Positions 39,495 through 49,395 of a stretch of 64,000 nt of DNA are shown piece by piece; position 1 is the first letter of the stretch; each line of letters begins with the position of its first letter. The DNA is from Streptomyces sp. 3214.6. Its GTDB lineage: Bacteria > Actinomycetota > Actinomycetes > Streptomycetales > Streptomycetaceae. Location of the stretch: positions 9,052,001-9,116,000 of the forward strand of contig NZ_LT670819.1 in the NCBI RefSeq assembly GCF_900129855.1, given 5' to 3'. Below the pieces are notes generated by a model. It was not told where the DNA came from, ran no database searches, and saw nothing but the letters and a program-made list of their open reading frames with translations. Position numbers and translations under genes: made by a program.

Positions 39495-42400
39495 GTGGCC
39501 ACGAGCACCATCGTCTACGCCCTCGTCGGCCGCGACCGTGCATCCGCCGTGTTCCGGCAGGTCGGCCGCAACGCGAACCGGCTGGCGTCCACCTCGTCGA
39601 AAATCGGCGCCGCCATCAAGACGGGGCTGGCGGTCGGCGCGGTCGGTGTGGTCGGACTGGGCGCCGCGAGTCTGAAGGCTGCGGGCGACTTCGAGAAGAA
39701 CATGAACCGCGTCGCCGCCCTGTCGGGCGCGACCGGGAAGAACCTGGAGAAGCTCCGCAACCAGGCGAAGGACTTCGGGAAAACCACCCAGTACGGGGCC
39801 GCTCAGTCCGCGGACGCCATGGCCCAGCTCGCCACCGCGGGCCTGGACGTCAACCAGATCTACGGCTCGATGCCCTCGGTGCTGGCGCTGGCGTCGTCCG
39901 AGCAGCTCAATTTGACCCGGGCCGCGGAGATCACCACCAACGTCCTGACCGGCTACGGGATGAGCATCAAGGAGATCCCGCACGCCGTCGACGCCATGGT
40001 GAAGGCCTCCGTCAAGGCCAACACCTCGGTCGATGACCTGGGTGAGGCCTTCAAGTACAGCGGGCCGATCGCCCACCAGGCGGGCATCCAGTTCGAGGAA
40101 GCTGTCGCGGCGACCGCCCTCATGGGCAACGCGGGCATCAAGGCGTCCATGGCCGGCACCGCGCTGCGCGGAGCTATCACCCGGCTCCTGTCGCCCACCA
40201 AGAAGGTGGCGACGACGCTCACGGACCTGGGCGTCAGCGTGGCGACGTCCGACGGGAAACTGCGCCCGCTCACCTCGATCGTCGACCAGCTCGCGAAGAA
40301 GGGCGCGACGACCGGGCAGATCATGACGATCTTCGGTCAGCGGGCGGGCCCGGGCATGGCCGCGCTGATCCAGCAGGGCTCGGCCAAGCTCGCTGGGCTG
40401 ACGAAGGAGTTGGAGAACTCCGGCGGCACGGCCGACAAGATCGCCAAGATCCAGATGAAGGGTCTGAAGGGCGAGGTCACCAGGCTGAAGAACGCCTGGG
40501 AAGGCCTCATGATCGAGGTCGGCGACACGGGCCTGCTCACCGGCGCCACCAAGGCCCTGTCCAAGGTCACGTTCGCCGTCCGGGATCTCGCCGGGTGGGT
40601 CAACGACGACGGCATCCCCAAGGTCAAAGCATTCGCCGGCAACGTCGCCGACATGGTGCCCGTCAACACCATCAAGCAGCGGTTCGGGCAGGCCAAGGCC
40701 ATCGTCACCGACTTCTTCGCCGGCCTGTCCGGCAAGGGCACCGTCGACCTCGGCATCCCGCGCGTCGACGCCATGCCCGACGTGGTGCCGAAGTCGCAGG
40801 CCGCGGACATTGGCCGGCAGATCCGCGACGCCTTCACCGGCGGCATCCGGGGGATCGACTGGAAGAAGATCGGTGGCGCGGTCGGTCTCGGGCTCGGCAA
40901 GGCCGTCGAGACCGGCGTCAGCAACGTGGGAAAGCTGACCGTCGCCTTCGGGAAGCTGCTCGCCGGGATCGACTGGGTCGGGATCGGGATCGGCCTGGGC
41001 AAGTTCGTTCCCAGCCTCCTGTTGGGTTTCATCGTCGGCCTGCTGAATTTCGACATCGGCGGCCTACTCAAGGGACTCGCCGCTCACTGGCAGGACGCCC
41101 TCCTGGCCGTCCTGTTCGTCGCGTTCCTGCCCGCGAAGTGGGCTGGCGCGATCGGTAAAGCCCTGGGGAAGATTCCGTTCCTTGGAAAGCTTCTGAGCTG
41201 GTCCTTCGAGATCTTCACGAAGTTCTCGAAGACGCTCGTCGGCTGGGCGGGCAAGATCCTGTCGAGCTTCGGACGAGGCTTCCTCGCCGGACTGAAGATC
41301 GTTTTCCCTGGGCTGGGACGGCTCCTCACCGAGGGTCTCGGCAAGCTCGCCGTCGGCATCCTCGCTTACAGCGGCCGTCTCGTCGGCTTCGGCGAGCGCC
41401 TCATCGCGGGCCTCGGCACGGGCATCCTCAAGGGTGTCGAGGGCCTCGGCAAGTTCGCCGCGCGCGTCATCGGCCCCATCTTGAAGCCCTTCGTCCGTGC
41501 AGGATCGTGGCTCTTCTCCAAGGGCTGGGCAGTCGTCAAGGGCTTCGGCTCCGGCATCGCCACCGGCGCGAAGGCGGTCGGCGGGTTCGCCAAGACGTGG
41601 ATCATCGACCCCGTCGTGGCACCGTTCAGGACGGCTGGCTCCTGGCTGTGGGCCCGGGGCGTGGCCATCGTGTCCGGCGTCAAGAACGGCATCGTCACGG
41701 GCGCGAAGGCTGTCGGATCCTTCGGCAAGACCTGGGTGATCGATCCCATTGTCGGCGTCTTCAAGACAGCCGGGTCGTGGCTCCTGGCACGCGGTGTGGC
41801 GATCGTGTCCGGTCTGAAGTCCGGCATCGTGACGGGCGCGAAGGCTGTCGGCGGCTTCGTGAAGGTCTGGGTCATCGACCCGGTCGTGGGGGTCTTCAAG
41901 GCATCCGGGTCGTGGCTGTGGGCGCGAGGCTCGGCCATCGTGTCCGGCTTCAAGAACGGCATCGTCACGGGCGCGAAGGCCATCGGATCCTTCGGTAAGA
42001 CGTGGATCATCGACCCCGTCGTGGGGGCCTTCAAGACGTCCGGATCCTGGCTGTGGGCACGAGGCGCAGCGCTGGTGTCCGGCTTCAAGTCGGGGATCAT
42101 CGCAGGCGCGAAGGGTATCGGCGGCTGGGCTCTGCGGAACGTCATCATGCCCAGCGTCAATGTCTTCCTCAAGGCCGGCACCTGGCTGGTGGGGAAGGGC
42201 AGTGCCCTGATCTCCGGCCTCAAGTCCGGCATCGTGTCCGGGATCAAGGGCATCGGCTCGTGGATCAAGTCGAACATCATCGACCCCGTCGTCAACGCGG
42301 TGAAAAGCTTCTTCGGCATCCACAGCCCGAGCACCGTGTTCGCCGAGATCGGCGGCCACCTGGTAGGCGGCCTCTTCAAGGGCCTTGCCACCACCAACGG

Positions 42401-44249
42401 AACGGACATCGCGAAGAAGGTCTTCGGCGACATGCCGTCCGCTCTGGGCTCCATCGTGAAGAAGGGCATCGTGTCCGTCGCGGGCCTGCCGGGCAAGGCC
42501 CTCAACGCGCTCGGCAGCCTCGGTGGCAAGCTCGGCGGCTTCTTCAAGGGCCTCTTCGGCGGCGGCGATGGCGGCAGCGTTGGTAAGGGCGTCCAGAGGT
42601 GGGCGCCGCTGGTGTCGCAGGTGCTGTCGATGCTCGGCGCGCCCGCCACTGCGCTGGGACCTGTGCTCAAGCGGATCAACACAGAGTCCGGCGGCAACCC
42701 GAACGCCATCAACAACTGGGACATCAACGCCAAGCGCGGCGACCCCTCGCGCGGTCTGATGCAGACGATCGGGGCGACGTTCAGCGCCTACGCCGGGCCG
42801 TTCCTCCAGCGCGGCATCTACGACCCGCTCGCGTCGATCTACGCCGGCATCAACTACGCGATGCACAGGTACGGGGCCAACTGGATCAACGTGATGACCC
42901 GGCCCGGCGGCTACGCGAAGGGCACCAAGGGCGGCTTGGCCCCGATCGGTCAAACGGCGTGGGTCGGCGAGAAGGGCGCCGAACTGATGCAGGTCACCCC
43001 GAAGGGGACCCGCATCCTGTCCCACAAGGACTCGGTGGCCTACGCCAAGACCAACGGAATCAAGGTGCCCGGGTACGCGTCGGGCACGGTCGCCAACGCG
43101 CAGGCCAGGGTCAATCAGCGCCAGGCCGAGCTGGAGCGCGCGAAGGAGCGCCACTACGGCATCCAGGCTGCGAAGACCCGGCTGGCTGCGGCCAAGCAGG
43201 AGTTGGCTAACGCCAAGCGGCGCACGACGACCGACGTCGCGAACTACATCGCCAACGGGCTGAAGAAGACGTTGACCACCGGCACGGCGGCAGCGATCAA
43301 CTCGGCGATCAAGTCGCTGAACAATCGGCTGCAGAACGCCGGGGCCAACTCGATGGTCGCCGGGAACCTGAAGACGTCCGCGAAGCTCCAGGCCCTCGCC
43401 ACGAGCAAGGCGTCGATCGGCGCGCAGATCGCGACGGCCAAGCAGTTCGCGGTGGACCAGGCGTCGAACATCACGGATTTCCTCGGCATCAGCGGCACGA
43501 CAGCCACGTCGGTCGATGCCCTGATCCAGCAGATGAAGGACCAGCAGAAGACAGCCTCCGACTTCGCGTCGCTCACCGCGTCGCTGAAGGCGCGCGGTGC
43601 GTCGAAGGATCTGCTCACGCAGCTGGCCGCCGCCGGTCCGGGCAGCCAGCTCGCCAGCATCCTCGGCGAAGGCGACGTCTCCAACACCGTCATCACCCAG
43701 CTGAACAACCTGGTCGCAAGCGGAAACAGGCTCGCGACGAACTTCGGCCGGGCCATGGCCGACACCATGTACGACGCGGGCGCGCAGGCTGGGAAGGGCT
43801 TCCTCACCGGTCTCCAGGCACAGCAGGTGGCTCTCCAGAAGCAGATGGAGTCTCTCGCCGACGCCCTGGTCACGTCGGTGAAGAAGAAGCTGAAGATCAA
43901 GAGCCCGTCGGGGGTGTTCCGCGACCAGGTCGGCAAGATGGTCGCCCTCGGCACCGCCGCGGGGATTGACGCGCACGTCCCGCACGTCGTGGCGACCGCC
44001 CAGCGGATGGCGGACGCGGCGGCCGGGGTCTCCACACGGCCTGTGGTCATCCCGAGCCCCGCCGCAGGAGCAGCCCGGCACGCCACGGGGTCAGGCGATC
44101 AGCAGGTCGTCATCAATGCACGTGTCTTCATCGGCGACCGGGAGATCACAGACATCGTGCGGGTCGAGGCGGAGCCGGTGGCCCGGAAGGCTGCGCAGGC
44201 CGCGGTCGACAAGGCCGCTTACCGGGCGAAGGTGGGACGCCAGCCGTGA
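39495..44249 (+). CDS. Tape measure protein with transglycosylase domain
   Basis: 1584 residues from GTG 39495 (AGAAGGGGG upstream). Order: helical N-terminus and phage-tail tape-measure core (about 50-340), hydrophobic and repeated region with six 45-residue units (about 670-939), lysozyme-like/SLT domain (about 1045-1140; catalytic Glu candidate E1064 in T-E-S-G-G-N-P-N, then G-L-M-Q-T-I), then coiled coil and helical C-terminus (about 1190-1584). The length sets the tail length: at about 1.5 angstrom per residue roughly 240 nm. The SLT domain would open peptidoglycan during DNA entry. Confidence 0.9.
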   Translation: MATSTIVYALVGRDRASAVFRQVGRNANRLASTSSKIGAAIKTGLAVGAVGVVGLGAASLKAAGDFEKNMNRVAALSGATGKNLEKLRNQAKDFGKTTQYGAAQSADAMAQLATAGLDVNQIYGSMPSVLALASSEQLNLTRAAEITTNVLTGYGMSIKEIPHAVDAMVKASVKANTSVDDLGEAFKYSGPIAHQAGIQFEEAVAATALMGNAGIKASMAGTALRGAITRLLSPTKKVATTLTDLGVSVATSDGKLRPLTSIVDQLAKKGATTGQIMTIFGQRAGPGMAALIQQGSAKLAGLTKELENSGGTADKIAKIQMKGLKGEVTRLKNAWEGLMIEVGDTGLLTGATKALSKVTFAVRDLAGWVNDDGIPKVKAFAGNVADMVPVNTIKQRFGQAKAIVTDFFAGLSGKGTVDLGIPRVDAMPDVVPKSQAADIGRQIRDAFTGGIRGIDWKKIGGAVGLGLGKAVETGVSNVGKLTVAFGKLLAGIDWVGIGIGLGKFVPSLLLGFIVGLLNFDIGGLLKGLAAHWQDALLAVLFVAFLPAKWAGAIGKALGKIPFLGKLLSWSFEIFTKFSKTLVGWAGKILSSFGRGFLAGLKIVFPGLGRLLTEGLGKLAVGILAYSGRLVGFGERLIAGLGTGILKGVEGLGKFAARVIGPILKPFVRAGSWLFSKGWAVVKGFGSGIATGAKAVGGFAKTWIIDPVVAPFRTAGSWLWARGVAIVSGVKNGIVTGAKAVGSFGKTWVIDPIVGVFKTAGSWLLARGVAIVSGLKSGIVTGAKAVGGFVKVWVIDPVVGVFKASGSWLWARGSAIVSGFKNGIVTGAKAIGSFGKTWIIDPVVGAFKTSGSWLWARGAALVSGFKSGIIAGAKGIGGWALRNVIMPSVNVFLKAGTWLVGKGSALISGLKSGIVSGIKGIGSWIKSNIIDPVVNAVKSFFGIHSPSTVFAEIGGHLVGGLFKGLATTNGTDIAKKVFGDMPSALGSIVKKGIVSVAGLPGKALNALGSLGGKLGGFFKGLFGGGDGGSVGKGVQRWAPLVSQVLSMLGAPATALGPVLKRINTESGGNPNAINNWDINAKRGDPSRGLMQTIGATFSAYAGPFLQRGIYDPLASIYAGINYAMHRYGANWINVMTRPGGYAKGTKGGLAPIGQTAWVGEKGAELMQVTPKGTRILSHKDSVAYAKTNGIKVPGYASGTVANAQARVNQRQAELERAKERHYGIQAAKTRLAAAKQELANAKRRTTTDVANYIANGLKKTLTTGTAAAINSAIKSLNNRLQNAGANSMVAGNLKTSAKLQALATSKASIGAQIATAKQFAVDQASNITDFLGISGTTATSVDALIQQMKDQQKTASDFASLTASLKARGASKDLLTQLAAAGPGSQLASILGEGDVSNTVITQLNNLVASGNRLATNFGRAMADTMYDAGAQAGKGFLTGLQAQQVALQKQMESLADALVTSVKKKLKIKSPSGVFRDQVGKMVALGTAAGIDAHVPHVVATAQRMADAAAGVSTRPVVIPSPAAGAARHATGSGDQQVVINARVFIGDREITDIVRVEAEPVARKAAQAAVDKAAYRAKVGRQP
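41502..42311 (+). repeat. Six tandem 135-bp (45-residue) repeats in tape measure gene
   Basis: Each unit starts G-S/T-W-L, continues with G-x-A-x-V-S/K-G-x-K/G-x-G-I, and ends D-P-V-V-x-x-F-like. Units 2-4 are closest to each other; the first and last two have diverged. The unit suits an alternating membrane-like and turn structure. Changing copy number would change tail length by whole steps. Confidence 0.8.
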
Positions 44250-45703
44250 CCATCTCCTACGTCGCCGCCGGCGCCCTCTCCCAAGCGACGGTCACGATCA
44301 CGCCCGCCTACCCGGCCGGCGCGACGGCCGGGCGGCTCGCGATCCTCCAGGTCGTCTCCGGGCATCCCAACGACTCGATCCCCTCAACCCCGTCCGGCTG
44401 GACGCTCGTCGAGACCTTCTCCGGCGGCGGCGGAAGCTTCGGCAGCGGAACCGGGCCCCGCCGGCTCACCTGGTTCGCGCGCGTCCTCATCGGCTCCGAT
44501 GCGGCACCGACCACGACCCTGCCCACCGGCACCGGCGAACTACTCGCGGGCCGCATCCACGTGCTGTCCCGCAGCGCGGGCACCGGATGGCGGTGGGCGT
44601 CCAGCAGCGGCGAGGACACCTCCAGTGGCACCGGCTTCTCGGTCGTCGGCGCAACCGCGCTGACTTGGACGACGGGCGACTTCGCGCTGATCGGCTACGC
44701 CCTGCCAGTGAGCACGGCCGCACTCAGCGCGGAGGCCATCACCGCAACCGGCATCACCTTCGGCACGGTGACCGAGCGGGCCGACGACCAGATCACCTCC
44801 GGCAACGCCGGCCGCCTCGGAGCCGCTACTGGTTCGGTCACCGCCGGCACGGGCGCGCAGGCCCCCACCCTCGCCGCCACCGCCTCGACGGCGACGACCG
44901 GCGTGGCCGGAGTTCTGCGGGTGCGCGAGGCCAGCGCGGCCCTCACCGCGACCGCGCAGAACGTGTTCCCGCCGCGGGTACTAACGTCCGTGACCGGCAT
45001 GCTCGCCGAGGACATCGTCTCCGCCACCGTGTACCGGGTCCTCGGCACCGACCGTACGGCGGTCCGCGCGGCGAGTGCCGTCGACGTCACCGGCACCGAC
45101 GCCCTGCTCAGGGTGGACGCCGAGCAGCCCTTCGGCGTCGCCGTGTCCTACCTGGCCGAGCTCACCGACATCAACGGTCTGACGTGGACGGTCACATCGG
45201 GCAGCATCACCAGCACCGTCACCGCAGACGTCATCAGCGACGCCGTGCAGGCTCTCGGTGCCGCGGTGAAGCTGGAGACGCCGCTGGAGAAGCAGCGCAC
45301 CCGCGACGCCACCGTGTTCAACGTCGGCGGCCGGTACGTCGTCGTGGGCCGGCGCCGGTCGAAGGCGCAAGCCACCATCACGGTCCGCACGGAGACCGAC
45401 GCCGACGGCGATGCTCTCGAAGCCGTCCTGGACGGGGCGACCGAAGGCGTCGTCCACGTCCGCAAGCAGACGACCCTGTCGCGCCTCGACGGCTACTTCG
45501 CGATCACCGAGGATACCGAGGCCCCCACCTGGTACGACGGCTACCGCTGGTGGACGCTCACCGCGATCGAGGTCGAGGCATGGCCGGACAGCCTGGAGGC
45601 CCGCGGCTTCACCCTCCAAGACATCGCCGACAACTACACCAGCCTCCAGGACATCGCCGACGACAACGCGACCCTGCTGATCCTCGCCCAGAGGTCGTTC
45701 TGA
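44246..45703 (+). CDS. Distal/minor tail protein
   Basis: 485 residues from GTG 44246, overlapping the tape measure stop. The first 230 residues are a Thr-, Ala- and Gly-rich beta domain; the rest resembles phage tail proteins with many beta strands and an A-E-D-I-V-S-A-T-V-Y-R segment. It is followed by the hub candidate at 45703, so it is probably at the tail tip. Precise role not shown. Confidence 0.7.
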   Translation: MTISYVAAGALSQATVTITPAYPAGATAGRLAILQVVSGHPNDSIPSTPSGWTLVETFSGGGGSFGSGTGPRRLTWFARVLIGSDAAPTTTLPTGTGELLAGRIHVLSRSAGTGWRWASSSGEDTSSGTGFSVVGATALTWTTGDFALIGYALPVSTAALSAEAITATGITFGTVTERADDQITSGNAGRLGAATGSVTAGTGAQAPTLAATASTATTGVAGVLRVREASAALTATAQNVFPPRVLTSVTGMLAEDIVSATVYRVLGTDRTAVRAASAVDVTGTDALLRVDAEQPFGVAVSYLAELTDINGLTWTVTSGSITSTVTADVISDAVQALGAAVKLETPLEKQRTRDATVFNVGGRYVVVGRRRSKAQATITVRTETDADGDALEAVLDGATEGVVHVRKQTTLSRLDGYFAITEDTEAPTWYDGYRWWTLTAIEVEAWPDSLEARGFTLQDIADNYTSLQDIADDNATLLILAQRSF

Positions 45704-46779
45704 TGCTGGACATGTCGGATGACGCGCTGGAGGTCGTGCAGCGCAGCTTCACCATGCAGATGCGCGTCGAGTCATGGCTCGGCGGCGAACTCCTGGCCGA
45801 CGACGTGCCCGTCGCCGACGGCAGCGAGGAACGCGACAGCTCCCTCGCCGTCCCCGAACGGGTCACCCTCACCGTCCCCGTCAGAGACCGCGGCGTGTCC
45901 TGGGACCCCACCATCGACCCCCGCCACCCTCTCGCCGCGTACGGGCAGCAGCTGCGCATCTCCTACGGTGTCGAAGTCGCCGGAGACTTCGAGTGGATCA
46001 CCCGCGGCTGGTTCCTCATCACGGAGTCCTCCGCAGACGGCGACACCGTCAACGTGGCCGCGCAGGGCCTTCTCACCCTCGTCGACGAGGCCAAGTTCGC
46101 GTCCGCGTTCCAGCCCAGCGGCACCCTGGCCAGCACGACCCGCTCCCTCGTCGAACCGGCGCTCACCGTCGAGATCGACGGCACGCTGACCGACCGGTCC
46201 ATCCCAGTCGGCATGGAGTGGGACGACGACCGCCTTGGCGCTCTCAACGAGGTCCTCAACGCGTGGCCCGCCGTCGGACACGTCACCGAGGACGGCCTGC
46301 TGCTCGTCGAGCCGCCCACCGACGCGGGCGATCCCGTCCTGTCGGTGACCGACGGCGTCGGCGGGACCGTGGTGCGCTGGCAGTCCACCACCAGCCGCGA
46401 CGGTGCCTTCAACGTGGTGGTCGCCCAGGGCGAGTCCGCAGCTGGCGTGCAGGTCCAGGGCGTCGCCTACGACTACGACTCCAACAACCCGTACTGGTTC
46501 GGCGGCGACTTCAATCCGCTGCCCGTCCCCTACACGTACTCCTCGCCCCTGCTGACCACCGTCGCCCAGTGCCGGGCCGCAGCCGACGCCACCCTGCAAC
46601 GGCTGCGCCGCACCTCCTCGAGGAAGCTGACCATCACGATGGTGCCCCACCCCGGCCTGATGCTCGGCGACGTGATCTCCGTGACCGGCGGCGGCCTCAC
46701 CAGCGCGCCCTGCGTGATCGAGGTCCTGTCCCTGCCCTACAGCCCCGATGAGATGACCCTGACCGTGAGGGTGCTGTAG
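45703..46779 (+). CDS. Tail tip/hub protein
   Basis: 358 residues, ATG 45703 at the last base of the previous stop. The layout V-P-V-A-D-G-S-E-E-R-D-S-S-L, V-T-L-T-V-P, I-S-Y-G-V-E, W-I-T-R-G-W-F-L-I-T-E and a late L-G-D-V-I-S-V-T-G-G-G fits tail hub or gpD-like barrels found next to the distal tail protein in actinophages. It probably links the tip to the fibre genes. Confidence 0.7.
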   Translation: MLDMSDDALEVVQRSFTMQMRVESWLGGELLADDVPVADGSEERDSSLAVPERVTLTVPVRDRGVSWDPTIDPRHPLAAYGQQLRISYGVEVAGDFEWITRGWFLITESSADGDTVNVAAQGLLTLVDEAKFASAFQPSGTLASTTRSLVEPALTVEIDGTLTDRSIPVGMEWDDDRLGALNEVLNAWPAVGHVTEDGLLLVEPPTDAGDPVLSVTDGVGGTVVRWQSTTSRDGAFNVVVAQGESAAGVQVQGVAYDYDSNNPYWFGGDFNPLPVPYTYSSPLLTTVAQCRAAADATLQRLRRTSSRKLTITMVPHPGLMLGDVISVTGGGLTSAPCVIEVLSLPYSPDEMTLTVRVL

Positions 46780-46781
46780 CA

Positions 46782-47594
46782 GTGGCCGACTGGGCAGACA
46801 CCCGCGTTTCTCTTGCCGGGCAGGGCGCCCTGCGTGGACGGGCCCTGACCACCGTGAGCAGCGGGGCCTGCGTGGTGAGCGTCGGCGGCATCCAGATCAA
46901 CGTCCGCACGATCGTCGGCCTCACCGTCGCGGTGGGCGACACCCTGCTGATCCAGCGCACAGGGTCCGTGTACTACGCGTTCGCGGTCGCCTCGGCCGCG
47001 CCGGCGGTGCCTCCGCCGGCCCCGACCGCGCCGGACGCGGCCCCGCCGGACACCGGGGACGCCGCGCCCGCGCCGAAGCCCACCGTCACGACCGGCACCC
47101 TGACCTGTCCGCCCGTCTCCACCGCCTGCTATCGCGATGGCAGCTGGCGCTCCGACGGCGGCGCGGTGAACTCGTTCGACACCTACCAGGGCCGATACGC
47201 AGGCTCCAGCTTCGGCAGGATGACCGGCTGCGCCTTCTACGGCAGCAAGCCCCAGTCGATCTCCGGTGCCACCGTCACCCGGGCCACGATCAAAGTACGG
47301 CGACTCACGTCCGGCGACTTCGCGGCCCGCACTGCCACCCTCCGCCTGGTCTCGCAGTCCACCCGGCCCAGCGGCGCGCCCACGCTCAACGAATCCACAT
47401 CCGGCCCGTCGCTCGCCGTGAACGCGACGAACACCGCCTTCGTCATCCCCAACTCGTGGGCTCAGGCCATGGTCAACGGCACCCGCGGAGGTCTCGCCAT
47501 CTCCATCAGCAGTGACAACCCATACATCCGTCTCGCCGGGCGCAGCTCATGGAGCGTCGCCTGGACCATGACCATCTCCTGGAGGCGAGGGTGA
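46782..47594 (+). CDS. Minor tail protein
   Basis: 270 residues from GTG 46782. An N-terminal OB-like part (about 1-75: A-L-T-T-V, V-V-S-V-G-G-I-Q-I-N-V, V-G-D-T-L-L-I-Q-R) and proline-rich linker lead to a C-terminal beta-sandwich (about 110-270) that looks like a carbohydrate-binding domain. Such layout suits a tail-tip adhesin. Confidence 0.65.
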   Translation: MADWADTRVSLAGQGALRGRALTTVSSGACVVSVGGIQINVRTIVGLTVAVGDTLLIQRTGSVYYAFAVASAAPAVPPPAPTAPDAAPPDTGDAAPAPKPTVTTGTLTCPPVSTACYRDGSWRSDGGAVNSFDTYQGRYAGSSFGRMTGCAFYGSKPQSISGATVTRATIKVRRLTSGDFAARTATLRLVSQSTRPSGAPTLNESTSGPSLAVNATNTAFVIPNSWAQAMVNGTRGGLAISISSDNPYIRLAGRSSWSVAWTMTISWRRG

Positions 47595-48352
47595 GCGACG
47601 AGACGTCGAAGGGCATCACCTACCCCGAGTCGACCGACCACACCCGCATGTGGGAGCACTTGCAGACCCTGGCAACCGACGTGGACGCCTTGCTCCTGGG
47701 GACGCCCGACGTGCAGGTCTTCACCGCCTCCGGCACCTGGACCAAACCGGCCGGGGCACTGTGGACGGTGGTCGAGGTCGTCGGGGGAGGCGGCGGCTCC
47801 GGCGGTGTGGGCACCACCACCGCAGGCCAGGGCTCATGCTCGGGCGGCGGGGGAGGCGGCGAATACGCCAAGGGTACCTACGCCGCGTCCGCGCTCAGCG
47901 CCAGCGTCGCCGTCACTGTTGGCGCGGCCGGGGCCGCCGGAGCGACTACCCCCGCAGCCGGAGGCACGGGAGGCACATCCTCCTTCGGTTCGACGATCAC
48001 CGCGGTCGGCGGCACCGGCGGTGCGGCCTGCGTCGGATCGTCCGGCAACCTCTTCGCTGGCGGCGGCGACGGAGGCACCGGAGGTACCGGCGGCGAAATG
48101 CGCATGCAGGGAGGCGCTGGGGGCACCGGCCTGGTCCTCTCCGGCCTCGCCGTGAAAACCAACTACGGGGGCGCGAGCCATCACTCGGGGTCAGCCCGCG
48201 CCAACCCGGGCACCTCGGGTGCCCAGGCCGGCACGGTTGGCTACGCGTACGGCGGCGGCGCTTCCGGATCCTCGAACGGCGCTTCCACCTCGGCGAGCGC
48301 GGGTGTGGCCGGGGCCGCAGGCGTCGTCATCGTCACCACCTACAAGGCCTGA
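47591..48352 (+). CDS. Glycine-rich tail fibre / receptor-binding protein
   Basis: 253 residues, GTGA start. After a short N-terminal attachment part (about 1-40) and a strand V-F-T-A-S-G-T-W-T-K-P, the chain becomes a long Gly-rich region (many GGxGG) and ends in a hydrophobic strand (G-V-V-I-V-T-T-Y). Gly-rich phage domains of this kind form a polyglycine sandwich at the tip that binds a host surface receptor. Confidence 0.75.
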   Translation: MSDETSKGITYPESTDHTRMWEHLQTLATDVDALLLGTPDVQVFTASGTWTKPAGALWTVVEVVGGGGGSGGVGTTTAGQGSCSGGGGGGEYAKGTYAASALSASVAVTVGAAGAAGATTPAAGGTGGTSSFGSTITAVGGTGGAACVGSSGNLFAGGGDGGTGGTGGEMRMQGGAGGTGLVLSGLAVKTNYGGASHHSGSARANPGTSGAQAGTVGYAYGGGASGSSNGASTSASAGVAGAAGVVIVTTYKA

Positions 48353-48353
48353 C

Positions 48354-48770
48354 GTGAGCGTGCCGACGATCGGGATCATCGTCGAGCAGAGGGACGCGTC
48401 CGTCATCGAGCAGTGGGACCTCACCGCCGGCGTCTACCGCCGCTACGACTGCGGCGTCCTGGTGGAAGAGCGCCCCTTCACCGAGGCAGAGCTCGCGTCC
48501 GTCGCAGAGCAGACCGCCGACGCTGTACGCCAGTCCAACACGGTGGCCCTGCTGGCCCGGGCGCGCACCGCGTTCACCACCAACGCCGCCTATCTGGCGA
48601 AGGTGACGGCCGGCGCGGCCACGAACGCCGACCACATCGCCCAGGTGCCGGCCCTCACACGGCAGATGCAGGGCGTCATCCGGCTCATCGTCGGCTCCGA
48701 CCTCCTCGACGCCACCGACGACACAACCACGCAGGCCAGCGCATCCATCCAGACCCGAGTCGGAGGCTGA
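48354..48770 (+). CDS. Tail-associated hypothetical protein
   Basis: 138 residues from GTG 48354, two bases after the fibre gene's stop. N-terminal strands (T-I-G-I-I-V-E-Q-R-D) and an acidic helical middle. It may be a fibre assembly factor or a small tail protein. Confidence 0.6.
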   Translation: MSVPTIGIIVEQRDASVIEQWDLTAGVYRRYDCGVLVEERPFTEAELASVAEQTADAVRQSNTVALLARARTAFTTNAAYLAKVTAGAATNADHIAQVPALTRQMQGVIRLIVGSDLLDATDDTTTQASASIQTRVGG

Positions 48771-48771
48771 C

Positions 48772-49044
48772 ATGCCCAACCTCACCATCGGCCGCACGGT
48801 CATCTACCGGCTATCCGAGGACGACGCCCGGCAGATCACCCAGGACCGCATCCACAACGGCGTGTACGGCAACGCCGCCAGTGAAGGCGACTGCTACCCG
48901 GCCGTCGTCGTCCGCACCTTCCCCGAAAACCCGGACGACGTCTGCAACCTGAAGGTCCTCTTGGACGGCCCGGACACCTTCTGGGCCACCTCCCGCCACG
49001 AAGGCGACACGCCTGGCACCTGGGCGTGGCCGGGGCGCGTGTGA
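48772..49044 (+). CDS. Small hypothetical protein
   Basis: 90 residues, ATG 48772 directly after the previous stop. Beta-rich with N-L-T-I-G-R-T-V-I-Y-R-L and a P-A-V-V-V-R-T-F-P strand, like an SH3-type barrel. Found between fibre and lysis genes; role unknown. Confidence 0.6.
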   Translation: MPNLTIGRTVIYRLSEDDARQITQDRIHNGVYGNAASEGDCYPAVVVRTFPENPDDVCNLKVLLDGPDTFWATSRHEGDTPGTWAWPGRV

Positions 49045-49133
49045 TGGCCCGCCACGACCCTACGGACGTCGCCCTGACGGCGCAGACCCAGTGCAGCGGG
49101 GCCACCGAAGACTCCACCCAGACCACGAGCTGA
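49044..49133 (+). CDS. 29-residue frame, partial duplicate of the 49395 gene start
   Basis: ATG 49044 to TGA 49131-49133, beginning M-A-R-H-D-P as the gene at 49395 does (16 of the first 17 bases equal). After about ten codons similarity stops. It may be a short peptide or a remnant of a duplicated gene start. Confidence 0.4.
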   Translation: MARHDPTDVALTAQTQCSGATEDSTQTTS

Positions 49134-49158
49134 CCAGCCCCCGCAGAGAGGACACCCG

Positions 49159-49395
49159 ATGGCCGTCCGAGCGAAGTTCCGCTGCACCTTCGAAACCCAC
49201 AAGAAGTGGGGGCCGGACGACTCGCACGCCACGCGCTCCTACGAGTTCATGGCCCAGTACGACCCGGAAACGCCCGAGGACCAGCGGTACGCCAAGGCCA
49301 CCCCGTCCGGCTCGTTGCAGATCCAGGTCGACAACCCGGCCGTCGTCTTCGAGCCCGGCAAGGCCTACTACCTCGACTTCACCGAGGCCGACTGA
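49159..49395 (+). CDS. Small hypothetical protein
   Basis: 78 residues, AGAGAGGA ahead of ATG 49159. Beta-rich with A-K-F-R-C-T-F, S-G-S-L-Q-I-Q-V-D-N-P-A-V-V-F and F-E-P-G-K-A-Y-Y-L. This family is common in Streptomyces phages before endolysin genes; role unknown. Confidence 0.65.
   Translation: MAVRAKFRCTFETHKKWGPDDSHATRSYEFMAQYDPETPEDQRYAKATPSGSLQIQVDNPAVVFEPGKAYYLDFTEAD

Noticed and set aside
41064..44081. 1005-residue leftward open frame opposite the tape measure
   Set aside because: Low-complexity Asp/Gly/Arg composition mirrors the repeats of the rightward gene and no ribosome site is seen.
43966..45702. N-terminal extension of the tail hub frame upstream of 45703
   Set aside because: It overlaps two better-supported genes and is Arg-rich shadow sequence; the ATG at 45703 sits at the previous stop.
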